From NCBI RefSeq assembly GCF_004340975.1, contig NZ_SLXA01000011.1:1-64000 (forward strand): a stretch of DNA of 64,000 nucleotides. Direction: 5' to 3'. Position numbers and translations under genes: made by a program. Of this stretch, positions 6,875 through 15,878 are shown piece by piece (the stretch's first letter is position 1; each line of letters starts with the position of its first letter). The stretch is from Frisingicoccus caecimuris. Its GTDB lineage: Bacteria > Bacillota > Clostridia > Lachnospirales > Lachnospiraceae. The notes beneath the pieces were generated by a model. The model worked only from the letters and a program-made list of their open reading frames with translations, was not told the origin of the DNA and made no database searches.

Positions 6875-9800
6875 ATGGATTTTTTTGATGTAAAAATCAG
6901 AGATAAGACACGGAAATATTCACGTGGTCAAAAACGTGGATTGAAAAAGTGGCGCAGAGTGGTCAGTGCAGCGCTCTGCATTGTATTATTCAGTACGAAT
7001 ATGATGGGAGTCGTAGCGGCTGAGGTATCTGACAAGACATCAATGACGGAAATTCCTTTTATTGAGGAGGATAACGGAAAAAGCTCTGAAAGTGTTTTTT
7101 CTGATACAGATTTTTCAGAGGAAACAACGGAATATTTTGGCGAAACAGGGACGGGAGAATTTTCAACGTCTTCCGATGTTGATACAACGGAAGATGTGTC
7201 TTCCACAGAGGGGTCCGATGTTGATACAACGGAAGATGTGTTTTCAGCAGAGGAGTCCATGACTTCGAGTGACGAGAACGAAGTATTGGAACATAGTATC
7301 ACAAATTGGACATGGGTGGACGAGGAGGAGATTCTTACCGAATATAACGGAGCGTGGTATCTGTCCCTGCCTGGTGCGGATATGCAGGAAATGACTCCGG
7401 ATATGCTTCAGGAAATTTTGCCGGAAATGCTGCCTAAGCAGATCAGTGCAGTATTATCGAACGACACAGATCAGTCCAACGAAGAAACACTGTTGGACGT
7501 CACATGGGATTTTTCCGCCTTGTCGGAAGAACCGCAGGTGTTTGACGTATCGGAGGAAGAGCAGCAGACATTGTACCTTTTACGGGCGGCTTTGGGTGAA
7601 GGTTACGCTTTGGCAAAAGACGTCTCTCCGCTGGAAGTCTGGCTGGATGTCGGCGGTGCGGAAGTATATGCAATCTACCCCGGCAATCGTACGCTGATAA
7701 ACAGTGAAGATGAACTTGAACAAGCACTGGCGGCACATCAGGTACAGGGTATTACACCGGCGGGTACCACTGTCAACCTGTTTGATTATGTGGCGTCCAG
7801 GGATGGCGCAGCAGAAAGTGATCTTACGAATAAAGAGCCACTTGACAGTTGGTATAAGGTTGCAAAGTCCGGCGAATGGAACAAGGGCATCAACGAAAAC
7901 CGCCTATTGCTCTTTGGCGACAGTATTGTTGGCGCGGGCTATTGGAACAATGGCGCTGGTGCGGGACGAAAGTGGGCTCAGGACAACACCAACATGAAGG
8001 GCATTGTGTTGCCGACTTTGACCGATGGATATCCGGTGATCAATACAGCGGCCGCAAGTGAACCAATTGCCAACGCTGAAAGCTATCAGGAAAACCAACT
8101 TCCATTCTGTATCGCATGGGCGGCGGACGAGGATGTAAGAGCGGAGGGGGACAATTACAGAAATGCGCCTGCTTTGTCTCAGAAGGTGTTAAATAACTAC
8201 AATGGTGATGCTTCCTTGAATTATCTGTTCGACCTTAGTGCGAATACGTATAAACGCTCCTACGAAAATGTCACCGGTCTGTTCCAGGTGGACGAGAACG
8301 GTTACTATTACTACGACGCCCGGAAAAACTTTGCAGAATTTAATGAAAATGGAAATTCCTTTATTCTGTACGATGGCCCTGCAATATGGCGAACGGACGG
8401 CGGATGGGACGGCAATGGCTTCAATGGCGACATGAGTCTTGGCAATTTCTATCCGTTCAACACAGGCAAGCAGGTGTTTGACAGCATTGACACGGATAAG
8501 AATTGCCTAAGCAGTAGTACAAGCACGTCGAACACGGATCGGGGTCTCGATGGTTCGAAATGGGGCCAGGGACTTCTCCATAACAGAGCAACAAACCAGG
8601 ACATTCTTATCAACCATCACATGGGGATGACCATGCAGGTGGATTTCACACAGCCAGAGAACGGTAAGCTGAATATGGGTTCATCCGGCAAGCAGGATAT
8701 GGTCTTTCAGTTTTCAGGAGACGACGACGTCTGGATTTTCATAGACGACGTGCTGGTGCTGGATCTTGGCGGCATCCACAGCGAGCTGTACGGCACCATT
8801 AATTTCAGTACGGGGGAGGTCGTCACCGGACAGAGCTGGCGAACCGGCGGACTGCCGGACAGCCCTGGCAGCATGCCTGGCGATACAATAACCACGATCT
8901 ATGACATGTTTGCAGAAGCACTGGGGCAGGAGCAGGCGGATGCGATCCATTGGGCGACCAATGACAGTGGAGCAAAGATATTCCCTACCGGTACCGATCA
9001 CAGCTTGAAATTGTTTTATCTGGAGCGCGGAAATTACGATTCCAGCCTGCAGATGCGTTTCAACCTTCAGCCTTCTCTCTACCACAGCATAAAAAAGGTA
9101 GACCAGAACGGTGATCCGCTGGAAGGTGTGATGTTTGATCTGTATGCGGCAACGGCTAACAATGGTGACAGCACCGATGTTGCCGACTATGATGTGACAG
9201 GCGATGTTATTGGAACGCTGACAACTGGAGCAGACGGAAAAACATCGTTTACCAGAGCGGATGGTTCGCCTTTCAGCTTCACCGATCAGTATCATTCAGA
9301 CGGCACGCTTTACTACATTTTGAAGGAAACCCAAACGGCTGGCGGTTATCGGGCTTTGCCAAAGGATATTGTGCTCAGGTTTGACCCGAATACCTCCATG
9401 CTGGTCGTTGCAAACCGTTATCAGACCGGCGCATACGCCAGCTTCTTTTCCAATATCCGGGAAACGGGTGAACTGACTTATGGCCAATTTGACACGAACA
9501 CAGGAGTCATTGCGTCAAGCCAAACCAAGCTCGGTCTGGAAAGTAAAAGGGAGGGGCTGATTGTCGCCGTTCCTATGCTGCTGGAGAGTGGAATGTCCCA
9601 CGATGATGTGGCTAACGACGGAAAGTGGCTGGCCATGTACGGCAGCAATACGGAAGGATATGGAGCGGTTGCTCCGGAGGAACGTACTGCCGAAGCGTGG
9701 CGTAAAGCCGTTCTAAAGGCGGCGTTGTATCAAGCCAGCGATGAGCGCTGGCCCGAATGGCGCCTTACATATAACAAGGATACCGGGAAGCTGGAGGGAC

Positions 9801-12112
9801 TGTTAGAGGATCTTCCGGGACGGGCAGACCGCTATGCTCTGAACAATCCAGATGGCGACATGAAAATGGTATATGGCATCCTTGAGCCGAGCGCATTAAA
9901 TAAACTCGGCATTACGGGGAATACATCTGAGGAACTTTATGAGGCTCTGGAAGCCTATGTATCCAACGCAGTCGAAATGGGAGTCCAGGGCGGCAAGTCT
10001 TACGAAGCGGTGATTGATGAGATTGTAGAGAACCTGACGATCACCGGGGATGACTTTACTGCCCGCGATTTCTCCTTCCTGAACACTGATCAGTTTCAGC
10101 GGGAGTTCCGATCGACCATTTATATCCCAAACGAGCGCCGGGAGCTGCGCGTACAGAAGGTGGATGAGGACGGCCGGGGTGTAAATGGAGTTGAGTTCAC
10201 CCTTACCGGTCCGGACGGCTCGGCCATCACCGGCACTACCGCCACAGTAGATGGGCAGGACGGCATGCTGATTTTCAGGCCGGATGCAAAGGAAAGTGCA
10301 GGATACGCCCAGGTAGCGTGGGCGGAAGTAGGCTCCGAGTATATTCTGACAGAGACGAGCGCACCGGAGGGCTATGAACAAAACGATACAGAAATTCTGG
10401 TAGTTGTGGGTATTTATTCGATTTATGCCGATGCCGGCACACAGGATGACGGCGTTACCGTTATGGCCGGCGTTGGTAAGCTGATGCAGACCATGACGAA
10501 GTATGCAGCGGATGATATGGTCAACATTACACTAAGGGATATTACAGCGATTGCTCAGACGCAGGAGACCGGGGCGTTCAATCTAAATGGCTGGGAGGAT
10601 GATCTGCTTGAGGGAACTCAAATTCCACGCAGCATGAATTTGCACTATGGCATCAATGCAGTGGTGGACTATGGACTGCACGATGAAGACGGCGGAAAAA
10701 ACATCTATCCGTTCTTCACCACGGATGTCGGCTTTTTGCGGACTCGTGTTGTACAGAACACGGCTGCGCTGCAAAGCAGATTGTACGGGGACGGCAGTAA
10801 CAGCGCCAACTGGGATAATTTGAGCGGAATGGATCTCACAAGCTTGTTCAGCCTGCTGAATACCGTTGTTGTTACTGATAAAAAGATTACGCCGGAGGAT
10901 ACCGGCAAACTGCGGGTCAGCAAAATCGTGTCCGGGGAGAGCTTGTCCGATGAGGCGTATACTCGGAACTTTACCTTTACGGTATCTTTGAAAAATACTG
11001 ACGGCACGGCGCTGGACGGCGAATACTATTACTATGGTGAACAGCGTGCTGGTTATATCAGAGATGGCGGGATGCTTTCTCTGCGTCATGACGAGGCGCT
11101 GACGATTCTCGGATTGCCGAACGGTACAAAGTGGGAAATTACGGAAAAGGCAGAGAGCGACTGGTCGATATACCCGAAATCCGGCATTATCAATGGCGTA
11201 ATTAAACAGGATGAAACGGCCAATGCAGCGTTCATCAATTACAAGGGGGACTTATTACTTGGACGCCTGACCGTCTCCAAAACAGTTGACGGCAACGCTG
11301 GAGATAAACAGAAGGACTTTTCTTTCACAGTGGAACTTGAAAATACTTCAATCAGTGGTACTTATGGTAATATGACCTTTACGGATGGTATTGCTACATT
11401 TACGTTAAAGCACGGGGAAAGTAAGACAGCCATTGGCCTGCCGGTGGATATCACCTATACGGTTACAGAAGCTGAGGCCAATCAGGACGGCTATACAACT
11501 TCGTCTGTTGGGGAGAATGGCATAATCACAGAAAGTGGTTCTGTTGTAGCTTTCATGAATGTAAAAAACAGCGGTGATCCTGTTCCTGATCCAAAGACTG
11601 GAAACCTGATCGTGTCAAAAATGGTTTCTGGCAATGGAGGTGATACGAGTAAGGACTTCCTGTTTACTGTAACGCTCTCTGATACATCCATTAACGGACA
11701 ATATGGAGATATGATGTTCCATGATGGAGTTTCAACGTTCATGCTGAAACATGGGGAAAGTATAAGGGCAACGGGACTTCCCGAGGGTATTCGATATGCT
11801 GTGAGTGAAAGCGATCATGCAGATTACACGGTAACAGCTTCTGGCGAAGACGGAATCATTGAGGATGGAAAAACGGTAATGACATTGTTTAACAATCACA
11901 AGGAGATTCCACATCAACCGGACAAACCAGACAAGCCTGATACACAGGTGCCTTCGACGGAATCTTCAAAGCCGGCGAATCCAACCGATGATTCACCAAA
12001 GACAGGCGATAAGACCAATGTGGCTTTGTGGCTGGCTTTGCTGGGTATTTCCGGCACTGCTATGACCACAACGTTGGCAGTGGCCAAACGGAAACATAAA
12101 AAAAGACGATAA
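6875..12112 (+). CDS. Giant wall-anchored adhesin: fibro-slime domain, SpaA-type and isopeptide-type repeats, SPKTG anchor
   Basis: A 1745-residue secreted protein. A basic N-region and hydrophobic core end near VVAAEV (about residue 49). An acidic Ser/Thr-rich segment follows, with a repeated SDVDTTEDV unit (7171-7250). A fibro-slime/PA14-like domain lies at about 590-735 (FSGDDDVWIFIDDVLVLDLG, then DSSLQMRFNLQP). Two SpaA/Cna-B-type domains follow: KKVDQNGDPLEGVMFDLY (about 740) and QKVDEDGRGVNGVEFTLTG (about 1090). Three tandem pilin-linker-like modules start with L-x-V-S-K near 1346, 1464 and 1578 (NFTFTVSL, DFSFTVEL, DFLFTVTL) and probably carry intramolecular Lys-Asn isopeptide bonds. 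A Pro-rich stretch precedes SPKTGD (1707-1712), a membrane helix and KRKHKKRR. GAGGGTG lies 6 nt before the ATG. No sortase or pilin partner is adjacent. It is most likely an adhesin for host or food surfaces. Confidence 0.88.
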   Translation: MDFFDVKIRDKTRKYSRGQKRGLKKWRRVVSAALCIVLFSTNMMGVVAAEVSDKTSMTEIPFIEEDNGKSSESVFSDTDFSEETTEYFGETGTGEFSTSSDVDTTEDVSSTEGSDVDTTEDVFSAEESMTSSDENEVLEHSITNWTWVDEEEILTEYNGAWYLSLPGADMQEMTPDMLQEILPEMLPKQISAVLSNDTDQSNEETLLDVTWDFSALSEEPQVFDVSEEEQQTLYLLRAALGEGYALAKDVSPLEVWLDVGGAEVYAIYPGNRTLINSEDELEQALAAHQVQGITPAGTTVNLFDYVASRDGAAESDLTNKEPLDSWYKVAKSGEWNKGINENRLLLFGDSIVGAGYWNNGAGAGRKWAQDNTNMKGIVLPTLTDGYPVINTAAASEPIANAESYQENQLPFCIAWAADEDVRAEGDNYRNAPALSQKVLNNYNGDASLNYLFDLSANTYKRSYENVTGLFQVDENGYYYYDARKNFAEFNENGNSFILYDGPAIWRTDGGWDGNGFNGDMSLGNFYPFNTGKQVFDSIDTDKNCLSSSTSTSNTDRGLDGSKWGQGLLHNRATNQDILINHHMGMTMQVDFTQPENGKLNMGSSGKQDMVFQFSGDDDVWIFIDDVLVLDLGGIHSELYGTINFSTGEVVTGQSWRTGGLPDSPGSMPGDTITTIYDMFAEALGQEQADAIHWATNDSGAKIFPTGTDHSLKLFYLERGNYDSSLQMRFNLQPSLYHSIKKVDQNGDPLEGVMFDLYAATANNGDSTDVADYDVTGDVIGTLTTGADGKTSFTRADGSPFSFTDQYHSDGTLYYILKETQTAGGYRALPKDIVLRFDPNTSMLVVANRYQTGAYASFFSNIRETGELTYGQFDTNTGVIASSQTKLGLESKREGLIVAVPMLLESGMSHDDVANDGKWLAMYGSNTEGYGAVAPEERTAEAWRKAVLKAALYQASDERWPEWRLTYNKDTGKLEGLLEDLPGRADRYALNNPDGDMKMVYGILEPSALNKLGITGNTSEELYEALEAYVSNAVEMGVQGGKSYEAVIDEIVENLTITGDDFTARDFSFLNTDQFQREFRSTIYIPNERRELRVQKVDEDGRGVNGVEFTLTGPDGSAITGTTATVDGQDGMLIFRPDAKESAGYAQVAWAEVGSEYILTETSAPEGYEQNDTEILVVVGIYSIYADAGTQDDGVTVMAGVGKLMQTMTKYAADDMVNITLRDITAIAQTQETGAFNLNGWEDDLLEGTQIPRSMNLHYGINAVVDYGLHDEDGGKNIYPFFTTDVGFLRTRVVQNTAALQSRLYGDGSNSANWDNLSGMDLTSLFSLLNTVVVTDKKITPEDTGKLRVSKIVSGESLSDEAYTRNFTFTVSLKNTDGTALDGEYYYYGEQRAGYIRDGGMLSLRHDEALTILGLPNGTKWEITEKAESDWSIYPKSGIINGVIKQDETANAAFINYKGDLLLGRLTVSKTVDGNAGDKQKDFSFTVELENTSISGTYGNMTFTDGIATFTLKHGESKTAIGLPVDITYTVTEAEANQDGYTTSSVGENGIITESGSVVAFMNVKNSGDPVPDPKTGNLIVSKMVSGNGGDTSKDFLFTVTLSDTSINGQYGDMMFHDGVSTFMLKHGESIRATGLPEGIRYAVSESDHADYTVTASGEDGIIEDGKTVMTLFNNHKEIPHQPDKPDKPDTQVPSTESSKPANPTDDSPKTGDKTNVALWLALLGISGTAMTTTLAVAKRKHKKRR

Positions 12113-12128
12113 AAAAGATATGTGAGTC

Positions 12129-12165
12129 TGGCGGCGAGTCGGATGGATTGGTTCCATCCGTCCCG
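12129..12165 (+). terminator. GC-rich hairpin after the adhesin gene
   Basis: GGCGGCGAGTCGGATGG pairs with CCATCCGTCCCGCCGC (one mismatch) around ATTGGTT. The T-tract is weak (CTTTGC), so efficiency is uncertain. Confidence 0.55.
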
Positions 12166-12196
12166 CCGCTTTGCATATTTAAGGAGATTACCCTGA

Positions 12197-12231
12197 AGGA
12201 AAAACCGACGTGACTTTTGCCACGCCGGTTT
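12197..12231 (-). terminator. Terminator of the DtxR-family gene (minus strand)
   Basis: On the minus strand AAACCGGCGTG pairs with CACGTCGGTTT around GCAAAAGT and is followed by further T residues. It lies 50 nt beyond the stop codon of the repressor gene. Confidence 0.7.
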
Positions 12232-12283
12232 CAATGAAATTTTTATTTACTTCTTTATGAGTCTCCGACTGACACAGCGGCTC

Positions 12284-12673
12284 TCACTTATTTTTCCGGG
12301 AATCTTTCATTCCGGCAGCAACATGGGTTTTGATTGCCTGGAAGCTTTCCGGACTGATCACATGTTCAATGCGGCAGGCATCCTGAGCAGCAATTTTGCT
12401 GTCTACACCAAGAAATTCCAGCCAACTGGATAATAAGGTATGGCGCTCATAGATGGTTTCAGCAATCTGGAGACCGCTCGCGGTTAAGGAGATATGCCCG
12501 TGTTCATTGACAGTCACATATCCATTCTCACGAAGGTTTTTCATCGCAACGCTGACGCTTGGTTTTGAAAAGCCCAATTCAGTCGCAATGTCGATTGAGC
12601 GAACCTGCGGATGCCGCTGGCTTAAAACGAGAATGGTTTCCAGATAGTTTTCAGCAGATTCTTGTATTTTCAT
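12284..12673 (-). CDS. DtxR/MntR-family metal-dependent repressor, probable Feo regulator
   Basis: A 129-residue cytoplasmic repressor. The N-terminal winged helix-turn-helix (about residues 8-65, with LGFSKPSVSVAMKNLRENG) resembles DtxR. The dimerisation and metal-binding domain carries Cys100, Glu103 and His104 (DACRIEHVIS) and His78, matching DtxR Cys102, Glu105, His106 and His79. There is no C-terminal SH3-like domain, so it is the short MntR-like form. ATG 12673 follows GGGGGAG; an in-frame start seven codons earlier lacks a site. The gene is divergent from feoA, and the intergenic region contains two TTAG-N6-CTAA palindromes. Fe2+-dependent repression of feo is inferred; Mn2+ sensing is possible. 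Confidence 0.9.
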   Translation of the reverse strand: MKIQESAENYLETILVLSQRHPQVRSIDIATELGFSKPSVSVAMKNLRENGYVTVNEHGHISLTASGLQIAETIYERHTLLSSWLEFLGVDSKIAAQDACRIEHVISPESFQAIKTHVAAGMKDSRKNK

Positions 12674-12769
12674 GAGTAACTCCCCCTGTCCCAAATATTA
12701 TTACTATTATAACACAGGAAAGGGTAAAAACAAAGGAAAAAACATCTGGGAAAAATTTATCAAAACCTC

Positions 12770-12822
12770 TTGACATTTGGGTTAGCTGGTGCTAATCTAA
12801 ACACAAGGTTAGAAATTCCTAA
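12770..12822 (+). promoter_or_regulatory. feo promoter with two DtxR-type operators
   Basis: TTGACA (12770-12775), 17-nt spacer, TAATCT (12793-12798). Operator 1, TTAGCTGGTGCTAA (12782-12795), lies between the -35 and -10 and overlaps the -10. Operator 2, TTAGAAATTCCTAA (12809-12822), lies just past the transcription start. Binding at either site would block RNA polymerase. Confidence 0.82.
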
Positions 12823-12837
12823 CTCAGAAAGGAAGAG

Positions 12838-13053
12838 ATGATGATGCCTTTAACAATGGCAAAAGCTGGAGAAGAGAATACTATAATAAAGATTGGTGGA
12901 AAAGAAGAAGCGCGCCGATTTCTGAAAAGTCTTGGATTTGTTGCCGGCTCTATTGTGTCGGTAGTTTCTGAGATGAATGGAAATGTGATTGTTAATGTGA
13001 AGGGCTCACGTGTGGCAATCAGCAGGGAGATGGCCAATAAGATTATGGTTTAA
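12838..13053 (+). CDS. feoA: FeoA family protein (first copy)
   Basis: A small SH3-like cytoplasmic protein that works with FeoB in Fe2+ uptake. At most 71 residues; the family signature R-F-L-x-S-L-G-F-V-x-G-S and a final V-x-x-x-G-S-R-V-A-I-S are clear. Three ATG codons in a row (12838, 12841, 12844) are possible; AGGAAG fits the third best at 8 nt. First gene of the operator-controlled feo operon, 16 nt before the second feoA. Confidence 0.9.
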   Translation: MMMPLTMAKAGEENTIIKIGGKEEARRFLKSLGFVAGSIVSVVSEMNGNVIVNVKGSRVAISREMANKIMV

Positions 13054-13069
13054 ACAGGAGGGAGAAAGA

Positions 13070-13291
13070 ATGCAGACATTGAAGGATGTAAAATGCGGTC
13101 AAAGTGTGTCCGTAGTGAAGCTCCACGGAGAAGGGGCGGTCAAACGCCGGATTATGGATATGGGCATTACAAAAGGGACGGAGGTATATATCCGTAAAGT
13201 TGCTCCGCTGGGTGACCCGGTGGAAGTGACTGTCAGAGGATATGAGCTGTCCTTGAGAAAGGCAGATGCACAGATGATTGAAGTACAGTAA
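13070..13291 (+). CDS. feoA: FeoA family protein (second copy)
   Basis: A 73-residue SH3-like FeoA, starting MQTLKDVKCGQSV and containing VKRRIMDMGITKGTEV and APLGDPVEV, the canonical FeoA core. GGAGGGAG lies just upstream of ATG 13070, and the longer in-frame ORF from 13010 overlaps the first feoA and is rejected. Paired FeoA proteins before FeoB are common in Clostridia. The stop codon is part of a hairpin that could terminate transcription before feoB. Confidence 0.92.
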   Translation: MQTLKDVKCGQSVSVVKLHGEGAVKRRIMDMGITKGTEVYIRKVAPLGDPVEVTVRGYELSLRKADAQMIEVQ

Positions 13292-13307
13292 TGTGCTGTA
13301 CTTTTTT
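13282..13307 (+). terminator. Attenuator-like hairpin overlapping the second feoA stop codon
   Basis: AGTACAG / CTGTACT with a 7-nt loop and six T. The stem includes the last codons of feoA, so ribosomes finishing feoA could melt it. Partial termination before feoB is inferred. Confidence 0.6.
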
Positions 13308-13319
13308 AATGGCTGTGAG

Positions 13320-13333
13320 TTAGAGAAGACTAA
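13320..13333 (+). promoter_or_regulatory. Third DtxR-type operator, before feoB
   Basis: TTAGAGAAGACTAA fits TTAG-N6-CTAA and lies 30 nt before the feoB start codon, after the attenuator hairpin. Confidence 0.6.
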
Positions 13334-13362
13334 TTACAGAGAAAGAAGGAGGATGTTATAAA

Positions 13363-15510
13363 ATGGCAATTAAGATTGCACTTGCAGGTAATCCGAACAG
13401 TGGTAAGACCACTTTGTTTAATGGATTGACCGGTTCCAATCAGTTTGTAGGAAACTGGCCAGGTGTTACTGTAGAAAAAAAAGAAGGTAAGCTGAAGGGG
13501 CATAAAGATGTTGTGATCATGGACCTTCCGGGAATTTATTCCTTATCGCCATATACATTGGAAGAGGTTGTTGCAAGAAATTATCTGATCACGGAACGTC
13601 CGGATGTTATCTTAAATATCGTAGATGGTACGAATCTCGAAAGAAATCTGTATTTATCCACTCAGCTTATGGAACTTGGTATTCCGGTAGTTATGGCTAT
13701 CAATATGATGGATATCGTTGAGAAAAACGGGGATCATATTGACATTAATCAGTTGAGAAAAGACCTGGGCTGTGAGATTGTTGAAATTTCCGCATTAAAG
13801 GGTACGGGGATTATGAAGGCAGCAGAAAAAGCGGTAAGTGTCGCAACAAGAAATACTTCCGCGCCGGTACACAAATTTTCACCGGAGCTTGAAAATATTC
13901 TGGAAGATATCGAAAACATGTTGGATGCTGCGATTCCTGAAGAGCAGAAACGTTTCTATGCCATCAAATTGTTTGAGCGGGATGACAAGATCGCCCAGAC
14001 AATGAAAGTTGTGCCGAAGGTTGAAGACATGATTAAAAAGGCAGAAAATGCTCTGGATGATGATTCTGAAAGTATTATCACCAACGAACGTTATGGATAT
14101 ATTACTTCTGTGATCGGAAAGAGTTATAAGAGATCAGCCAGAGGACAGCTTTCTATATCTGATAAGATTGACCGGATTGTTACAAATCGTATACTGGCAT
14201 TGCCGATCTTTGCTGTGGTTATGTTTATTGTATATTATGTTTCTGTAACAACCGTAGGAACGATTGTCACAGACTGGACAAATGATGTACTGTTCGGTGA
14301 AATTATTCCACCGGCCATCGAAAACATATTGGTAAGTATTAACTGTGCGGCCTGGTTACAGAGTTTGATTCTTGATGGTATTGTTGCCGGTGTGGGCGCT
14401 GTTATTGGCTTTGTTCCCCAGATGCTTGTATTGTTTGTTTTTCTTGCATTTTTGGAAGCATGCGGCTACATGGCCCGTGTCGCATTTATTATGGACCGTA
14501 TTTTCCGTAAGTTCGGTTTGTCTGGTAAATCTTTTATACCGATGCTCATCGGGAGCGGCTGCGGTGTCCCTGGTGTCATGGCATCCCGCACCATTGAAAA
14601 TGACAGAGACCGGAAGATGACGATCATGACAACCACCTTCATTCCTTGTGGTGCCAAACTTCCGATCATTGCATTGATTGCAGGAGCTTTTTTTGACGGC
14701 TCCGCATGGGTGGCAACCAGCGCTTATTTTGTAGGCGTGGCAGCAATCGTTTGCTCTGGTATTATTTTAAAGAAAACAAAAATGTTTGCCGGAGAACCGG
14801 CCCCATTTGTTATGGAACTTCCGGCTTATCATATGCCTACGGTCACCAATGTTCTCCGCAGTATGTGGGAACGTGGATGGTCCTTCATTAAGAAAGCCGG
14901 AACAATTATTCTTTTATCGACCATCGTACTTTGGTTTCTGATGAGCTTTGGATGGGCTGACGGCAGCTTTGGTATGCTGGAAGCAGAACAGCTTGATAAC
15001 AGTATTCTGGCATCTGTCGGCAGTGTGATCGCTCCATTGTTCACACCGCTCGGATGGGGTGACTGGAAGATGGCGGTTGCCGCGGTTACAGGTTTGATCG
15101 CAAAAGAAAACGTTGTTGGTACATTTGGCATTCTTTTTGGTTTTGCAGAAGTTGCAGAAGATGGTGCTGAAATTTGGGGACAGCTTGCAGGAAGTATGAC
15201 GGGGGTTGCTGCTTATTCATTTCTCATATTCAACCTTCTCTGTGCACCTTGCTTCGCAGCGATCGGCGCTATCAAACGTGAGATGAACAGCGGGAAGTGG
15301 ACCTGGTTTGCTATTGGATATCAGACAATTTTAGCTTATGCGGTTTCTCTGTGCGTATACCAGATTGGTACGGCAATTACCGGCGGCGGATTTGGTATCG
15401 GAACGGTTGTTGCTGTTCTTGTTGTCATAGGGTTTCTCTATTTATTATTCCACCCATACAAAGAAAGCACAAAGTTGACAGTGAATGTTAAGAAGACGGC
15501 AAAGGCATGA
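13363..15510 (+). CDS. feoB: Ferrous iron transporter FeoB
   Basis: A 715-residue inner-membrane Fe2+ permease with a cytoplasmic G-protein domain. GNPNSGKT (9-16) is the G1 motif, DLPGIYSLSPY is G3 with the adjacent switch, and NMMD is G4. The GDI-like helical region follows, then two Gate domains with helices including SCGVPG-type motifs (GSGCGVPGVMASR and CGAKLPIIALI) that form the conserved Cys-containing pore. AAGGAGGATG lies upstream of ATG 13363. It is the main transporter of the cassette, controlled by the DtxR-type operators. Confidence 0.97.
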   Translation: MAIKIALAGNPNSGKTTLFNGLTGSNQFVGNWPGVTVEKKEGKLKGHKDVVIMDLPGIYSLSPYTLEEVVARNYLITERPDVILNIVDGTNLERNLYLSTQLMELGIPVVMAINMMDIVEKNGDHIDINQLRKDLGCEIVEISALKGTGIMKAAEKAVSVATRNTSAPVHKFSPELENILEDIENMLDAAIPEEQKRFYAIKLFERDDKIAQTMKVVPKVEDMIKKAENALDDDSESIITNERYGYITSVIGKSYKRSARGQLSISDKIDRIVTNRILALPIFAVVMFIVYYVSVTTVGTIVTDWTNDVLFGEIIPPAIENILVSINCAAWLQSLILDGIVAGVGAVIGFVPQMLVLFVFLAFLEACGYMARVAFIMDRIFRKFGLSGKSFIPMLIGSGCGVPGVMASRTIENDRDRKMTIMTTTFIPCGAKLPIIALIAGAFFDGSAWVATSAYFVGVAAIVCSGIILKKTKMFAGEPAPFVMELPAYHMPTVTNVLRSMWERGWSFIKKAGTIILLSTIVLWFLMSFGWADGSFGMLEAEQLDNSILASVGSVIAPLFTPLGWGDWKMAVAAVTGLIAKENVVGTFGILFGFAEVAEDGAEIWGQLAGSMTGVAAYSFLIFNLLCAPCFAAIGAIKREMNSGKWTWFAIGYQTILAYAVSLCVYQIGTAITGGGFGIGTVVAVLVVIGFLYLLFHPYKESTKLTVNVKKTAKA

Positions 15511-15530
15511 TTTGAAAGGAGCAGAGCGCC

Positions 15531-15659
15531 ATGGGAACTATTTTCGTTGCTGCAATCGTTGCGGCGGCAGCTGGTCTGGCGGTACGAAGCATTTATAAGG
15601 ATAAAAAAGCCGGCAAGGGCTGCAATGGAAATTGTGGAAACTGTAAAGGATGCCATTAA
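15531..15659 (+). CDS. FeoB-associated Cys-rich membrane protein
   Basis: A 42-residue peptide with one N-terminal hydrophobic helix (MGTIFVAAIVAAAAGLAV), a short basic linker and a Cys-rich tail with four Cys (GCNGNCGNCKGCH). Small proteins of this layout regularly follow feoB in Firmicutes; metal delivery or a FeoC-like role is proposed but unproven. AAAGGAG lies 8-9 nt before the ATG, and the gene is 20 nt after feoB. Confidence 0.9.
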   Translation: MGTIFVAAIVAAAAGLAVRSIYKDKKAGKGCNGNCGNCKGCH

Positions 15660-15878
15660 GAAGATGACCGGTCAGGCTACCGTATGCTCCTGACTTTGGA
15701 GGAAATTGGGGCAATTCAGTGGGTTCAGGGATATGTAGTTAATGAATCCTATGAAAAAGCCGCGGTCTGAAAAAGTCAAGTTGTATTTCCTTATAAAGTA
15801 GAGTATCCTAAGAGAGTGTTGACGGCCTTGCGCTGCCAGCGCTCTCTTTCCGTTATGGAAGAAACAGGAGGCATGATA

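Noticed and set aside
15684-15770. 28-codon ORF after the FeoB-associated peptide (reads LTLEEIGAIQWVQGYVV)
   Set aside because: No ribosome-binding site, no recognisable family and a short length; it may be a remnant but cannot be supported.
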